Assembly: GCA_025917655.1 (NCBI GenBank)
Contig: CP084619.1
Span: forward strand, 186,001-250,000
From: Chlorella sorokiniana
Taxonomy: Eukaryota; Chlorophyta; Trebouxiophyceae; Chlorellales; Chlorellaceae
Length of the DNA: 64,000 bases
Direction of reading: 5' to 3'
Shown: piece by piece, positions 33,301 to 51,877 of the stretch
How the letters are laid out: each line of letters opens with the position of its first letter
How positions within the stretch are numbered: the first letter of the stretch is position 1
The notes under the pieces: model-generated
Database searches by the model: none
What the model was told of the DNA's origin: nothing
What the model saw: the letters and a program-made list of their open reading frames with translations, nothing else
Translations under genes and position numbers: made by a program

Positions 33301-33744
33301 GCGACCCTGCACATGCACATCAGGCTCTCTAATTGGAGTGGCGCCTGCTGCTGGTTCCAGCATCGGCAACGTGCTGGGGGATGGCTCACCAGCCTGCCAG
33401 CTCGCGTGTGCCTGCAGCCTCAGCTGGCCCTTTTGCCCCCTCCCCTTTTCCTGCCCCCGCCCTGCAGGCGGCGCCTCTTACTTTGGCCGCCGCGCATACG
33501 AGCAGCACTTCCGCTCACCGCAGCATGAGAGCGGCATGCGAGCTCTGGGCATCCCCATGAGCAAGGCTTTTTACGAAATCACGACAATTGCGGACGCGCT
33601 CGCGTTGCACAGGACTCTTCAAGAGCGCGGGGAGCTGCGGCGGGCAAGGACGCTGCGCCAGATGTGGATGAGGTGGAGGATGAGGAGGGCAACATCTACT
33701 CGCGCAAGACATGGGATGATCTGAAGCGGCAGGGGCTGGTCTAG
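30396..33744 (+). CDS. SF3A3: Splicing factor 3A subunit 3 (SF3a60/PRP9)
   Basis: Eleven exons: 30396-30457, 30557-30671, 30781-30863, 30992-31061, 31262-31390, 31572-31739, 31899-32043, 32276-32424, 32616-32804, 33053-33200, 33468-33744; about 511 residues against 501 in human. It is a U2 snRNP component needed for branch-site recognition. Marks are [18 protein letters not shown] (the SAP-like segment), the [12 protein letters not shown] acidic patch, [18 protein letters not shown], the matrin-type zinc finger starting CEICG with two His downstream, and the end [11 protein letters not shown]. Introns at 30864 and 31391 begin with GC. In the last exon the frame slips by one around 33630-33645 (G-rich), and the conserved end is read in the shifted frame. 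Confidence 0.95.
32566..32615 (+). repeat. C-rich tract before an SF3A3 exon
   Basis: A CCCC-rich stretch with a run of about 11 C acts as the polypyrimidine tract just before the acceptor at 32615. Confidence 0.6.
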
Positions 33745-34384
33745 GCTGGCAAATGTTTTGAAGAGCTCATTGTTCATTGCATTCAACGTCACGGTGTGTG
33801 CCCTCGTCTTAAAAGCAACCCACGGGGCCGTACGAATATGAAGGAAAGGCTGGCCTCAACTTCAACAGGGAACAGGGTAAAGCAGGGCGAAAGCACGTCA
33901 GCAAGCTGACTGAGAAAGAAAAAACGACGGAACAGGAATGTGTGGAAACAAACAACATGTCTCTAACCTTGCGGTTGTTGGACAGCAGGCACGCTACCAA
34001 GCCAGCCTGAGCTCATATGCATATGCCAGGGAAGTTTGTACGACCTTCTGGGCAGCCACTAACTATTTAAACGCTACACCCAACTTCAATGACCTGGCAC
34101 CTTGAAACTCTGGGCTGAGAGCTGTTGTGCGTTTTCGCGGCTAGGATGGCGCAGCGGATGACAACTGTCCCTTCCTGACCTTTCCTACAAAATGCAGGTG
34201 CTCAATACACAAAGGCAACGCTTCCACAAGTTCAGTATAAAACTGTTGCAATTTCAGCCGAGTTTGGCTGAGTGGGTACATTGGGCAGTGTTGATCCAGT
34301 CACAGAATTCAGTTTCTGGTTGACTCGGAAAAAGCGAGTGTGTTTTGCTACGAGGGCTTAGGAAATCCGTACGCTGCAGCCGCC
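33745..34384. other. Intergenic region between convergent genes
   Basis: About 640 bp, less GC-rich than the genes, between the ends of SF3A3 (+) and the mTERF gene (-). I see no open frame or RNA gene I can support. Confidence 0.4.
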
Positions 34385-37027
34385 TCAGGGGAGTCTCGCA
34401 TCGCCGCTGCTGCTGCCGCTGTCCCCAAACAGCTGCGCTTTAAACCGTTCATAGTCCTCCAGCGGCCGCCCGCACAGCTTGGCAAACTGCGCGTCGCTGC
34501 ACTTGAGGTGGCTCATGGCGAAAGCCTGGTCGGCGCCGCCCCTGCCGGCCTTTGGCCGCTGGGCGTGGACGTGCAGGAAGTAGCGGTGGCGCGGCACAAC
34601 CCTGTGGGTGGAAGGGGCAGTGGGCAGACTTGAGGCATTGGCAAGGGAATGAGAGGCCCCCGCTGTCTCCACACAGCGCCATGGGCGTGAGCAGCACCAC
34701 CACCGCCTCCCTTTCATGCTCCGCCACACAGGCCCCCACCTTCCCTCCCGCCCAGCACCGCCGACCTGTTGGTGAGGGACAGGCTGAAGTAGGCGGGGTA
34801 GGAGCACAGGGTGGCAACGCCTTCGGCGGGGGCACGGATGTAGTCCACCAGGTAGCGCCACTTGGGCGCCAGGTTGGCCTCCACATTGAGCGAGAAGATC
34901 TGGGGGAAGCGTGCGCAGCACGCTGCCACCTGCACCTGGTCCAGGCCGCAGCCGCGCAGGAAGGACACGCGTTCCCGCATGCTGTCGATCTTGTAGTGCA
35001 GCACCTGCGGTGCAGTGGCGGTACCAAACAGCAGGGGAGGACGTTCTCAGACGTGAGGCGGTGGCAGGGGAGGAGATGTGAATGCTGGACTCGGAGGCTG
35101 GGCCAAGACCTGGGCTGGAGCCAATGCCTGCCAGCATGGCTCATGCAGCTGGTCGGCGCGCACACCTGCGGGTGTGCCAGCACGGCGCGGCCCAGCTCCT
35201 CCCGGCCCAGCCCCTGGTCCCGCAGGAAGTCGACCCGCAGCTGCATCATCTCCTGGGTGCACGTCAGCACCTGCGGCATTTGGGAAGTGGGGCAAAGGGG
35301 CAAGCAGGGGCCAGGGGAAGTGAGCTGCCCGGTTGGCTGCCCTCCAGGCCAGGCAGGGCCACAGCTGGCAAAACAGGACAAGGGGATGAGCAGCTGCGTG
35401 AAGCGGCAGTGCGGCAGTCAAGGGCGGCGCCAACCGTGGCCGCACCTGCGGGTGCCGCACGATGAGCTTGCCGAGAGCGCCTGGCGAGAGGCACAGCACG
35501 TCCCGCAAGAAGGCGGCGCGCGGCTCCAGAGTGTCCCGCACCCGCAGCTCCAGTGCCATTGGCGCCCGCATAAACACCTGCGCTTGAGGAGGTACCGAAA
35601 GGTGGGTGGAAAGAGGCGTGCGGTCGAGGAAAGTGTGCCTGGCTGTGATGGAGCGGTGGTGTGGATGGCTGTGGGGGCACCGAGCCAGACTGCCGGCAGC
35701 CAACAGCAAGGCTGTCTCCAGGCAAAACAACATCACAGAAACGGAAGAACACTGATGAACCAAGTGAGTGGGATTCACCTTGGCTAGGTCAGACTGCTCC
35801 ACGCCGCAGGCGCGAAGGAAATCGAGGCGGGGACGGATGGTGCGCTCGCTCTTGTACTCGAGGATTCGTGGGAACTTGGTGATCACGCGTGTCAGCTCCG
35901 CATCGCTGCACCGGGGGATGGCGGTGTGGAGGGGGAAGGGTGTGATTGTAGATACGCACACACAAACACGACTCAAAAGGATGGCATGCCCCAGAAGGTT
36001 GCATGGCGCAGATGCACCTCCACAGCACGGGCGCTCCCGACCTGAGGCCGATGGCGTCCCGGAAAAACTTCAGCTTGCGGCGCATCGACACCACCCCCAT
36101 CTGGAAGATCTCGGGCCGCGCCTCTGCCAGGCGTTCAAAGTCGGGAGTCCGCAGCCCTAGTTCATACAGAAGGAGGACCTGGGTGGGGGGATGGGGGCAC
36201 AGTGTTGAGTGTGGGTGGATTTGGAAGAGTGAAACCAGTGCAGAGCCTGTTTCCAGTGGATAGGAAACTGAGGACTGCTTGTGGTAGGAGGAATCCAACA
36301 TGGACTGTCGGATCAGCCACCGACCCTTTGCCGGGCCACTGCGCCATAGGAGCAGCTCTGCCAAGGCGAAAATGGAAACTGGGGGTCGGCGATTGGGCGG
36401 CAGGAAAAGCGGCACTCACCTGCGGCCGCCAAGCATCTTCCAGGCCGCACTCTTCTGCCAGCTGAGCAAACAGTGCATCCCTGGGGCCCGGCTTGCCCGG
36501 CTGCCTGGCTGACCGCGGCGGCAGCACCCTCGGCTGCATGGGTACCCGCTGCAGTACCGGGGTTCGCTTCCCAGCTGCTGCTGTTGCTGCTGCTGCTGCG
36601 ACGGCGGCAGTGCCGTGGAACCGAGCCGCCATTGTGTGGCCTGCTGCTGTGACGCCGGCGGCGATTGTTGATGCGCCGCAGGTGCCGGCTGCTTAGAACG
36701 AGGAACTGCCTGCTGCTGCTCAGCCCCGCTTTCCTGCTTCTCCTCTTCGTCGTCTTCCCAGTCCTCATCTTCATCCTCTATCTGCTGGCGTGGGATGCCA
36801 AATGGCTCCGACTGTTCGCGACTCTGCGGCAGCGGGGCCCGTTGGCGCTGCCGTGCAAGCTGCTGCTGCTGCTGTTGCTGCTGTTGCCTCAGCTGGCGCA
36901 TGCGGACAAGGTCCTGAGGCGTGGGGATGCGCAGCTGGTTGGGGCCCGGCGGGCCTCCCGACGGCCGCGCACGGTCCATAAACAGCGTGCTTGGAGCAAC
37001 CACCGCGCGCACAGGCATGACTGCCAT
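34385..37027 (-). CDS. mTERF-family protein, probably organellar
   Basis: Exons, 5' to 3': 36420-37027, 36042-36178, 35779-35905, 35446-35577, 35166-35270, 34766-35004, 34385-34601; about 521 residues. mTERF proteins are helical-repeat nucleic-acid binders acting in mitochondria or plastids in transcription termination, splicing or ribosome assembly. Repeats show the family pattern of Pro-ending helices: FPRILEYKSE and RLDFLRACGV, APMALELR and RAAFLRDVLCL, VLAHPQ, FPQIFSLNVE. Each middle exon carries about one repeat. The N-terminal 180 residues are low-complexity with two polyglutamine runs and an acidic block (IEDEDEDWEDDEEE). The start at 37027 begins MAVMPVRAVVAP, which could be a transit peptide. 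A one-base slip near 36570-36572 joins the glutamine run to KRTPVLQRV. Confidence 0.85.
36560..36900 (-). repeat. CAG-codon (polyglutamine) runs in the mTERF N-terminus
   Basis: Two CAG/CAA runs encode glutamine stretches of about eight to ten residues each, at about 36575-36600 and 36855-36890. Confidence 0.7.
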
Positions 37028-37631
37028 GGTTGCGGAACACGACAGCCGATGGCAAGCCGCCGTTGCTGCCGTTGCAGCCGCCGCTGCTGCCGGCTACCAC
37101 CACGGGGGCTGCGCCCGCTTCCCGCCGCCCCGCTGTTGCCAGTAGATTTACCTCCCCCTTCAAGCGTAGTTACTGGCTAAGAGGGGAAGTTGTGAGAGGA
37201 ACCGCCAGCAGAGGTAGGAGTGGGAGACCGTGCATGTGTTCTCCGGCACCTCCAGGATCGTATTGAGTGCACAGAAAGGTGGTGAGACATGAATGCAGGA
37301 GCCAAGGAGCGGAGCATATAACATGGGCTTGCCCAAGAAAGGCAGGGCTGCGCTGGCAGAACCGGCGGACTTATTGCACAAGGTCGCATATTTCATGTTG
37401 TAAGTTGCGTCACTGGAGTGGTATAAAGTGCAGCTCAGGCTCGTTGCAGGGACCGCCCCCATCTTCCGACGCTGTTCTAGCGTTTCGAGACTGAACGGCA
37501 GCTAAAACAAGCTCATACTCCTATCTGGTGACGAACGGGCAGCCCCGCGCCGGGGGCCCTGCGCCAGGGGTTGGGCAGCAGGCAACGCCTGGGTGGCGGC
37601 AGGGCTTGGCGGCAGGCGCTGCTGCGCAGCC
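37028..37631. other. Divergent promoter region of mTERF gene and RPC2
   Basis: About 600 bp between two divergent starts. TATAAA at 37422-37427 is on the plus strand about 205 bp before the RPC2 ATG. No gene found. Confidence 0.45.
37422..37427 (+). promoter_or_regulatory. TATA box upstream of RPC2
   Basis: Perfect TATAAA on the plus strand in the gene-free region before the RPC2 start. Confidence 0.45.
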
Positions 37632-44972
<7,341 letters not shown>

Positions 44973-45490
44973 CCCGTGTAAACTGTCCAGCGGTCAATCA
45001 TGTGTGACAGAGCGCTGAGATGGCGCAATGTGTGGATGTGTGGGCTGGGCCCTCGATGCCCATTGCCGACTGCGGCCTTCCAGAGTGCAGTCGTTTGATA
45101 TTTGCAAGTTTGTTGATTTCCCGGGCCACATAGAACCGCCGATCATTGGAAGGCACCCCTCCCCGTGTTCCGCCCTATGTCCTCGGCAGCAGAGCTGACC
45201 CGTATCCGCGGCAGCAGCAGCACTATATAAAAGAGCTGGGCGTTAGGGGCGGGGCAGGCCGCTTGTGCCCCGCTGCAGTTACCGACCTTGCAGCGCACCG
45301 AGGGCGCTGAGTTGGGTCAGACTTGCCGTGCATTCCCGCTCAGTCGGTTGAAGGTGTCGGGGTCGGCCTGCCCAGCAACACCGTCTCATTGGTCGTCGGC
45401 GAGCAGCGGCATGAAGCAGACGTTCAGGTCTGCCTGGCTGTTATGACCTGCCTGCTGCACCTCTGCCACCAATACAGTCTCAACCCTGCA
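44973..45490 (+). other. Intergenic region with SEC14 promoter
   Basis: About 520 bp after RPC2. Apart from the TATA box at 45224-45232 I see no gene. Confidence 0.45.
45224..45232 (+). promoter_or_regulatory. TATA box of the SEC14-like gene
   Basis: TATATAAAA, about 260 bp before the proposed ATG at 45491, oriented with the gene. Confidence 0.5.
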
Positions 45491-48400
45491 ATGTCTTCAG
45501 GGCGCTATCGCCCAAGCGTGCACAACGGGCTGCGCGGCCACGGACCAGCGTGGATGATGAGTCGGACAGCGGGGCGGCGTCAGCCTCCCCCAAGTGGGCG
45601 GCAGCCCACACAGCCTGCTCTCGCTCAGCGGACGCCTTGGCAGCCGTGGGAGGCGCCGCCAGCGGCGGCGCCGCAGCTCGGCGCCGGTTGCAGAGCTGCC
45701 CGAGCTGGAGAAGACCGAGGAGGACTTCAAGCGGGACTGGGGCATCAGCCGAGAGCGCGAGGTGTGCTGCCAGCAGGGCTGTACGTGGATGATCTTGAAC
45801 GATTATCAGTGTCATAGCATACGCAAAGGCCTGCGCATAGCAGCAGCATGATTCATTTGATGGTTCAGCGTTCCACTGAGGGTTGTGTGCTTTGCGAGTC
45901 GCAGGAGATTCTGTTGGTTGAGTTCCGCAAGCAGCTGGAAGCAGCCCAGGGCAGCCCGCTGAAGCCCATCTTTGGTGGGTTCTAATGGGGTGAAGTGTAC
46001 TGCTTTGAGGCTGATGCCACTCCCGACTCGAATGTCTTACTACTGAGCGGCTCCTGCCATGCAGACCGCTTACCTGCGTCGCTTTTGCGGGCCCGGCAGC
46101 ATGACCTCAACCGCGCCAAGGCCATGTTCTTGGTGAGCAGGCGACCACATGTGTTGGTGCTTGCTGGCAATATAGCATGCAGGGGTCCACACCGTCCCCT
46201 GCATCGCGCAGGCACACCTGAAGTGGCGGGAGGAGAATGGCATAGACACCATCCTCCAAGACTTCCACTTCCAAGTGCGCTGTGGCGGTGTGGGGTGCAG
46301 GAGATGTGCTGCAAGTGGCAGCAAAGTCAGACTTGTCTGTCATGGCTGCAGCGATTACCAAAATCCTGTTTGCTGCCGGCTGAGCTGCAGGAGCGGGACG
46401 CCTTTCTGTCCATCTACCCCCAGGGCTACCACAAAACGGACAAGATGGTGCGCCATAGCGCTCATGCAATGACCTGCCACCACTCTTGCGAAGGAAACCA
46501 AGGGTACAGGAGCCATCTGTTCATATGTTCTGTCGCGCAGGGCCGCCCGGTGTACATTCAACACATTGGCGCCATAAAGATCAAACAGCTAGCAGAAATC
46601 ACCACGGAGGACCGCATGATCCGCTTCCACGTGCAGGTGCTGCTGACATTGATGTTTACTTTGGGTGAAGCAGCAGTGCCTTCTGTTTGCATTCGTCGGC
46701 AGTTCTTGGGCTGCTGCGCCTACGTTGTGAATGTCCGTCTGTTTTGTGTGTTTTTTTCTTTTGATAACAATCCTGTCTCCTCGCCTGCTTGCCCGCTGCA
46801 GGAGTACGAACGGTGCTTGAAATACATCTTCCCCTCCTGCAGCAAGAAGGCGGGACGCCACATAGACCAGACGTTTGCTATCATGGATGTGAAGGTGTGC
46901 TGGCCCTTGCCGTCTCACCCCTGCATGCCAACATACAGCAGGCAGGAACGCTTTCTTGCTAAGGCCTGCCGCAGGGTGTGGGCCTGAAGCACCTCACTGG
47001 AGATGTGAAGAGCATTTTGTCGCGCATCACAGAGACTGACCAGGTGCTGGTGACATTGATGTGTGCAGTGAACCTCCAAAGCCTGGAATGCTTGTTCTTG
47101 CAAGCATACCACCCAACGTTGTGCATGTTTGCCGGCCTGGGCTACAGAACAACTACCCAGAGACGCTGGGCAAGACGGTCATCATCAACGCGCCCACAGG
47201 CACGGCGTTTGGGGCGCTTCTTACAGCAAAGCTGCATGCGACGGCTTCATTTTCCTGCTTTATTTACAGACACTGCCCTTTTATTTTGCCCTTACTGCAG
47301 TATTCAAGATGGTCTGGGCCGTAGTGCGGCCCATGCTCGATGTGCGCACGCAGGCGAAAATTGAGGTGACCGCTGGGGTTCATGCCTGGGGCCAGCTGAG
47401 CCGCTCCCTGCCACCTCACCTTTGGTCAGCAAGGCTGTGTGTAAGGTCACTTTGGCATAGCTGCCAATGACTGTTGAACATACCTCTGTGGAGATACAGG
47501 TGGCCCCTAGTGACTACATGAAGGTACTGCTGCGTTACGTCGACATTGAAAACATCCCAGAGTACCTTGGCGGTGCGCTGAGGCTGCGCTGGGGCCACCT
47601 TTTCTCATGTTGGAGACAAGCGCTTTAGTCGTTATCAAGGGAGTGCTTGTGCTTGCCCTGCGCTGGCTTGCAGGCAAGAGCAAGGGCAGCCTGATTGATG
47701 ATGAGGGGCCCTGGAAGGATCCCACCATCCTCGCCCTGGTGGAGGCAGGCACGCATTCAAAGGCGCTTTTCATGAATTTCACTGTGTGTTTGGGTTTGTG
47801 TGCGCACTTTGCTTTCTCGCCGAGTTGGCAACCTCACCTGTCCATGTGCAGATATTGCGAGGCGGGAGCAGGGCGCTACGAGCGGCGAGGAGCTGGATGG
47901 GGGTTGCTCACCGGGGACTCCATGGACTTTGAGCGGGCCAGCGCCAGCACGCCGATGGCGCCGCCCAGCCCGCTTCACCAGCAGCAGCTGGAGGCCACTG
48001 CCGGGAGCGGGACAAGGGCCTGCGCAGCAGCGGGGAGCAGGCGACAAAGCGGCCGAGCCTGTCGTCACTGCTTGAGAGTCCCTTCAACGACCCTGGCGCG
48101 GGCGCCACACCGCAGCAGCCCTTTTCTACGCCCTTGTCGTGAGTTGCATGCATGCAATGTCCCTGCGCCCTGCATGGCGCAAGAAAGGCCGTGTCATTGA
48201 GCAATCCCAAATCGGCACTGTCCTCTGCTGTGCAGGGACGGCGAGATGGATGAATTCCAGGATGCTCAGAGCCGGCGGCAGTCCATATTGAGCACCAGCA
48301 GCTCGGCATGTGAGCAGCTGAGCCGCTCAAGCGGGTGGTCTCTGTTGCAAACCCACAACTGAAATGCTCTCATTTGCCTGCAGACCTTTCTGCGGGGGAA

Positions 48401-49609
48401 GATGATTCTGACTTTTACACGCCCAAACACGAGCCCCTGCCTGGTGAGGAGCCCGCTACCTGCGCATGCATTCTGCAGGAACTAATTTCGCTGAACAACG
48501 TCCCTGTTGCTGCTGCAGTGGGCAGCAGCGGGTTCAGCTTCAGGGGCGACCGGCTGTTGCTCGTGGGCGGCCAGGCAGCTGAGGCGAGCCCAGTGGACAA
48601 GCTGCAGGGTTCAGCTGGAAAGCAGCAGTCGTCGCCCACGCCTCTTTTGCCGCAGCGACAGCAGCAGGCTGGCCAGGGCGCAGGGGTGCAGCCGCCAAGT
48701 ACAGTGATGAGTACTCGTTGCCGAGCAGCCCAGAGATGCAGCAGCAGAGCAGGACGGCTGCTGCCTCCTCCAGCATCCAAGGTGTCCGTTCCGACCAGCA
48801 GCTGCCGCTGCCTGGAGCAGATGCAGGCGCTATTGGTGCAGGGGGCAGCAGAGCAGCAGCCAAAGGGGGGCAAGCCATCGCTGGACGGCAGCACAGTTGC
48901 GCAGGTGGGAGCTGCCTGGTTTCGTTGCCTGGTGGCTTCCTTATCAGCCTCCTTTGATGTGCTTGATTGCAAGCACGCTTAGGTCATGACATACGTGTTC
49001 TCATTGTACACACATGCAGGGCGCTGAGGCTCCCACACTCGGCAGTGTGCCGCAGCAGTGGAGCCTGGTGAAGGCGCAGGCGCTCCCTGCACCCCGTTGC
49101 AGATCCCCATCTTGGGTGCGTGGCCTGCTGCAATACACTCGGTGCCATGTGTTTGCATCATTCTAACACATGCGCTATGATTCATGCAGCACGTGTGCGA
49201 GCCTTGGAGGAGAAGCTGCCCGATGCCGAGCGGCAGCTGCGGCGCTACCTGTCCGGCGGCGGCGACTTGCCCAGCAAGTCGGTGGGGCAGGTGAGCGTGC
49301 TTTGCTTGCGCAGGTGTTTTGTTGCCATGCCTTTACTGTATGTGGGGTTTGCCTTCAAATCTGCTGCAGGGCACGCTGCTGAATCGCGTCGAGGCCCTTG
49401 AGCGGGCTATGGATGCCCTTCTGCGTGCACAGGTGACTAATGTCACCCTACTCTATCCTACCCAAGGTGTTACCTTTGTGGAATCTAAGTACACACTGAC
49501 ACCTTGCTGCCCTCATGCTGTGCAGGAAACTGCTGTTGACCAACAAAGGCAGCGACCAGCCAGCACTGAGCGCCAGAGGGGCTGCAGCACTTGTTGCTGC
49601 ATCATGTAG
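45491..49609 (+). CDS. SEC14-like phosphatidylinositol transfer protein with CaaX-like tail
   Basis: Exons: 45491-45761, 45905-45974, 46065-46132, 46212-46274, 46391-46447, 46541-46636, 46802-46894, 46975-47043, 47148-47199, 47301-47365, 47500-47572, 47674-47748, 47852-48138, 48236-48309, 48384-48443, 48520-48903, 49020-49114, 49190-49290, 49370-49432, 49526-49609; about 735 residues. The CRAL-TRIO-N segment (ARQHDLNRAKAMF) and lipid-binding domain are clear: SIYPQGYHKTDKMGRPVYI, FAIMDVKGVGLKHL, NNYPETLGKTVIINAP, IENIPEYLGG. Such proteins exchange phosphatidylinositol for another lipid between membranes. A disordered Ser/Gln-rich tail and a coiled coil (RALEEKLPDAERQLRRYL) follow. The protein ends GCSTCCCIM, a CaaX-like box. 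GC donors are at 47200 and 47749. Exons 1, 3, 13, 16 and 17 need one-base corrections, so the tail is less certain. Confidence 0.82.
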
Positions 49610-49998
49610 GGCAGAGCATGTGCTGCCCGTATACCTCTTCCTTCGTCGTGGCTTTTTGCCTGTCACGGTGCCAGTCGGCTTATTTTCTCCTGGCACCTTT
49701 GTGATGTCGGCCAGACAGACGTCATGGACATGAAGGAGTTGTTATCCCACCGTTGGAAGTCTGGGTGCCCATCCGCTTGCTTGCAATGCAAGGATGCACA
49801 CTGCTGTGAATTCCTGGCAGATACAGTATGCAAAAGTTGCAAGCCAGTTTGCCAGGCCTGCGGCGACAGGCCTGGGCAGCTCGCTGCCAGCATATCAGCC
49901 CATCACGGCCGCGGCATCATGACACTTGTGATGAGCCAACTCAGCAAACGCGCCAATGACTAATGTTACAAGAGTGTCAGGGATGGCCAGTGCCCTGG
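49610..49998. other. Intergenic region between convergent genes
   Basis: About 390 bp, the 3' flanks of the SEC14-like gene and the first methyltransferase gene. No gene supported. Confidence 0.4.
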
Positions 49999-51524
49999 TT
50001 ACCAAGGTTTGGTGGCTGCAAACACCCACGCGTTGTTGCCCAGAATGCCGTGGCCGCCATTATGTAGGTGGTGCGCTGTGACGTTGAAGCCCAGCATGCA
50101 CATGTTTTCAACCGTTTCCTGACCGAAAATGGTGAATATGAGATCCCCCTTTTGGTGGAGGGGGTCCCCCCATAAATGGGCGGTCCAATGTGGTGCACCA
50201 GCCGCCCATGATCCACGCTGGCCCGCACTTGGTCGTGCAGATCCGTCTACAGGCAGGGTGGACTAATGCACAGGTTGTCAACACCACAGCCACGTTGCCC
50301 AAACAAGGGTCACGCACTGCCCACGCCCACTCACCGGCGAAAAGGGCACGGTGAACACATGCGAACCGCCGGGCTTCAATATGCGGTACAGCTCTCGATG
50401 CGCCTGGTACGGCGACGGGATGTGGTCCAACACCTGCTTCCGCGCATCGGCATCAATCAATTCGCCATGCATTGCTCCAGACCACAATTCCCCACACTGC
50501 GCACCTCGCTGCTAATGATCAGGTCAAAGGTATGGCTAGGAAACGATGTCCGCTGCAGGTCCTCATGCCGTGTATTACGCTGAATGGTCCCCGGCTGCAA
50601 TTCCGAGCTGAAGTACTCGCTGCAAAGAAGAGCACATGCATATCAGCACACCATTCTTAGCACTGTTCACCGTGCAACACCCGGTACCGACCTGCACACA
50701 TAGCCTGGGGCCGCTTGCAACACGTTGTGCAGCGGGCCGGCGCATTGCGTGTTGTAGATGGCCAGCTCCGAGAGGGCGAGTTCTTTGAGGCTGCCAAACT
50801 GCCTCCCTGTCATGCGCTGCACTTCTGGGAGTGCCACTTCAGCCAGCTGGCGCAGGCGGTTGAACGCACTGCAGATTGGGCATTTGCCCTCCTCCCTGCA
50901 TGGCATCATAATGAGGGATCACCAGCTCGAACATGCAAATATCTAGCAGCAATAAGGCGTTCTTTAAGCAAGGCATCACACCTCAAGTTTTTCCCCGTGA
51001 ACCGGACCGTTGCCTCCCTGGCGCCACAGACAGGACACGTCACATTTTCGATGTACTGGTTCTTGCCCACAAGCAGCTCATACTCGGTGGGGTATCCAAT
51101 CTTCTCAACAGCCCAATGATAGCTGGAGGGCTCCTGTGCATGATTGAAAGAAAAGGGATTTACGCGCAAGGCTATCAAGCACGGCCGAGGAGTAGAGGGT
51201 GCCTTGAGGAATCAGTGCAGGCTGAAGCATGCAACTCACCAAGTATGCACTATGCCATGTACACAAGTTGTGGTGCTGCACATGTGCAAGCTGCACTGTG
51301 CTGCTGCTGCCGCTGCCGCCAGAAGACGGCAGTCCGCGCTTCCTGCGTAGGCTGCGACAGCTGCTGCCGACGTTGATGTCGCCTCTGTCTGCAGGCGCCT
51401 TCTCGGTGTCTGTTGGCGAAGTCACAGCCCAAACAACCAGTAAGCACAACAGGGGCGCACACAGCAGCCACTTTAACAGCAAGCCGACCGAGGCATCGCC
51501 CTGTCGCCCCCGCGCATTGACCAT
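49999..51524 (-). CDS. Membrane-anchored SAM methyltransferase, copy 1
   Basis: Exons, 5' to 3': 51240-51524, 50982-51133, 50692-50895, 50505-50619, 50335-50433, 49999-50246; about 367 residues. Residues about 15-33 (LLLKWLLCAPLLCLLVVWAV) form a signal anchor. A probable zinc module follows: CPVCG, then EEGKCPICSAFNRLRQ. The methyltransferase part (Methyltransf_11-like) shows RHEDLQRTSF, FDLIISSEVLDHIPSPYQAH and ILKPGGSHVFTVPF. Motif I is atypical (LAIYNTQCAGPLHNVL). Bacterial relatives with the same layout act on surface glycans, so a Golgi glycan substrate is an inference. In the last exon the conserved part after PPIYGG (MLGFNVTAHHLHNG, ending TKPW) is read only if the C6 run at 50166-50171 has one more base. 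Intron positions match those of copy 2. Confidence 0.72.
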
Positions 51525-51877
51525 TCGGGATCCACAGCGCTGGGGTGCGCTCGCAGTGTGGAGGGCGGACCCAGGGACCGAGGCTTTAGGCACAACCTCT
51601 GGAGGGTCACCTCTTAATGAAGGCCAAGCAGAGTCATCGGAGCAGGTGCGCTTCTTAAGCAAAGTGCAACTGTACGGCTTGTATCAAGATGAAGTGGGTT
51701 GACAGCACACACTGCCAGGGTGGCACATGCGACGTTTGACCGACACTTGGCAAGGAAAAGGAGCGCAATAAAAATCGGCCTGAACTGCATTCCCTCTCTT
51801 CATGGCTCTCCATTCATTTATAGCCATTGAGTCAACAGTTAGTTTTGGGTAAATGTCGAAAACGCAGTGCAGTTTGT
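51525..51877 (-). other. Intergenic region between tandem methyltransferase genes
   Basis: About 350 bp, the promoter of copy 1 and 3' flank of copy 2. No gene seen. Confidence 0.4.

Noticed and set aside
34144-34160. GGATGGCGCAGCGG resembles a Pol III A box
   Set aside because: No B box (GGTTCGA) within 100 bp and no cloverleaf.
34552-35787. 411-codon plus-strand frame opposite the mTERF gene
   Set aside because: It mirrors exons and introns alike without family resemblance; the mTERF repeats on the minus strand explain the region.
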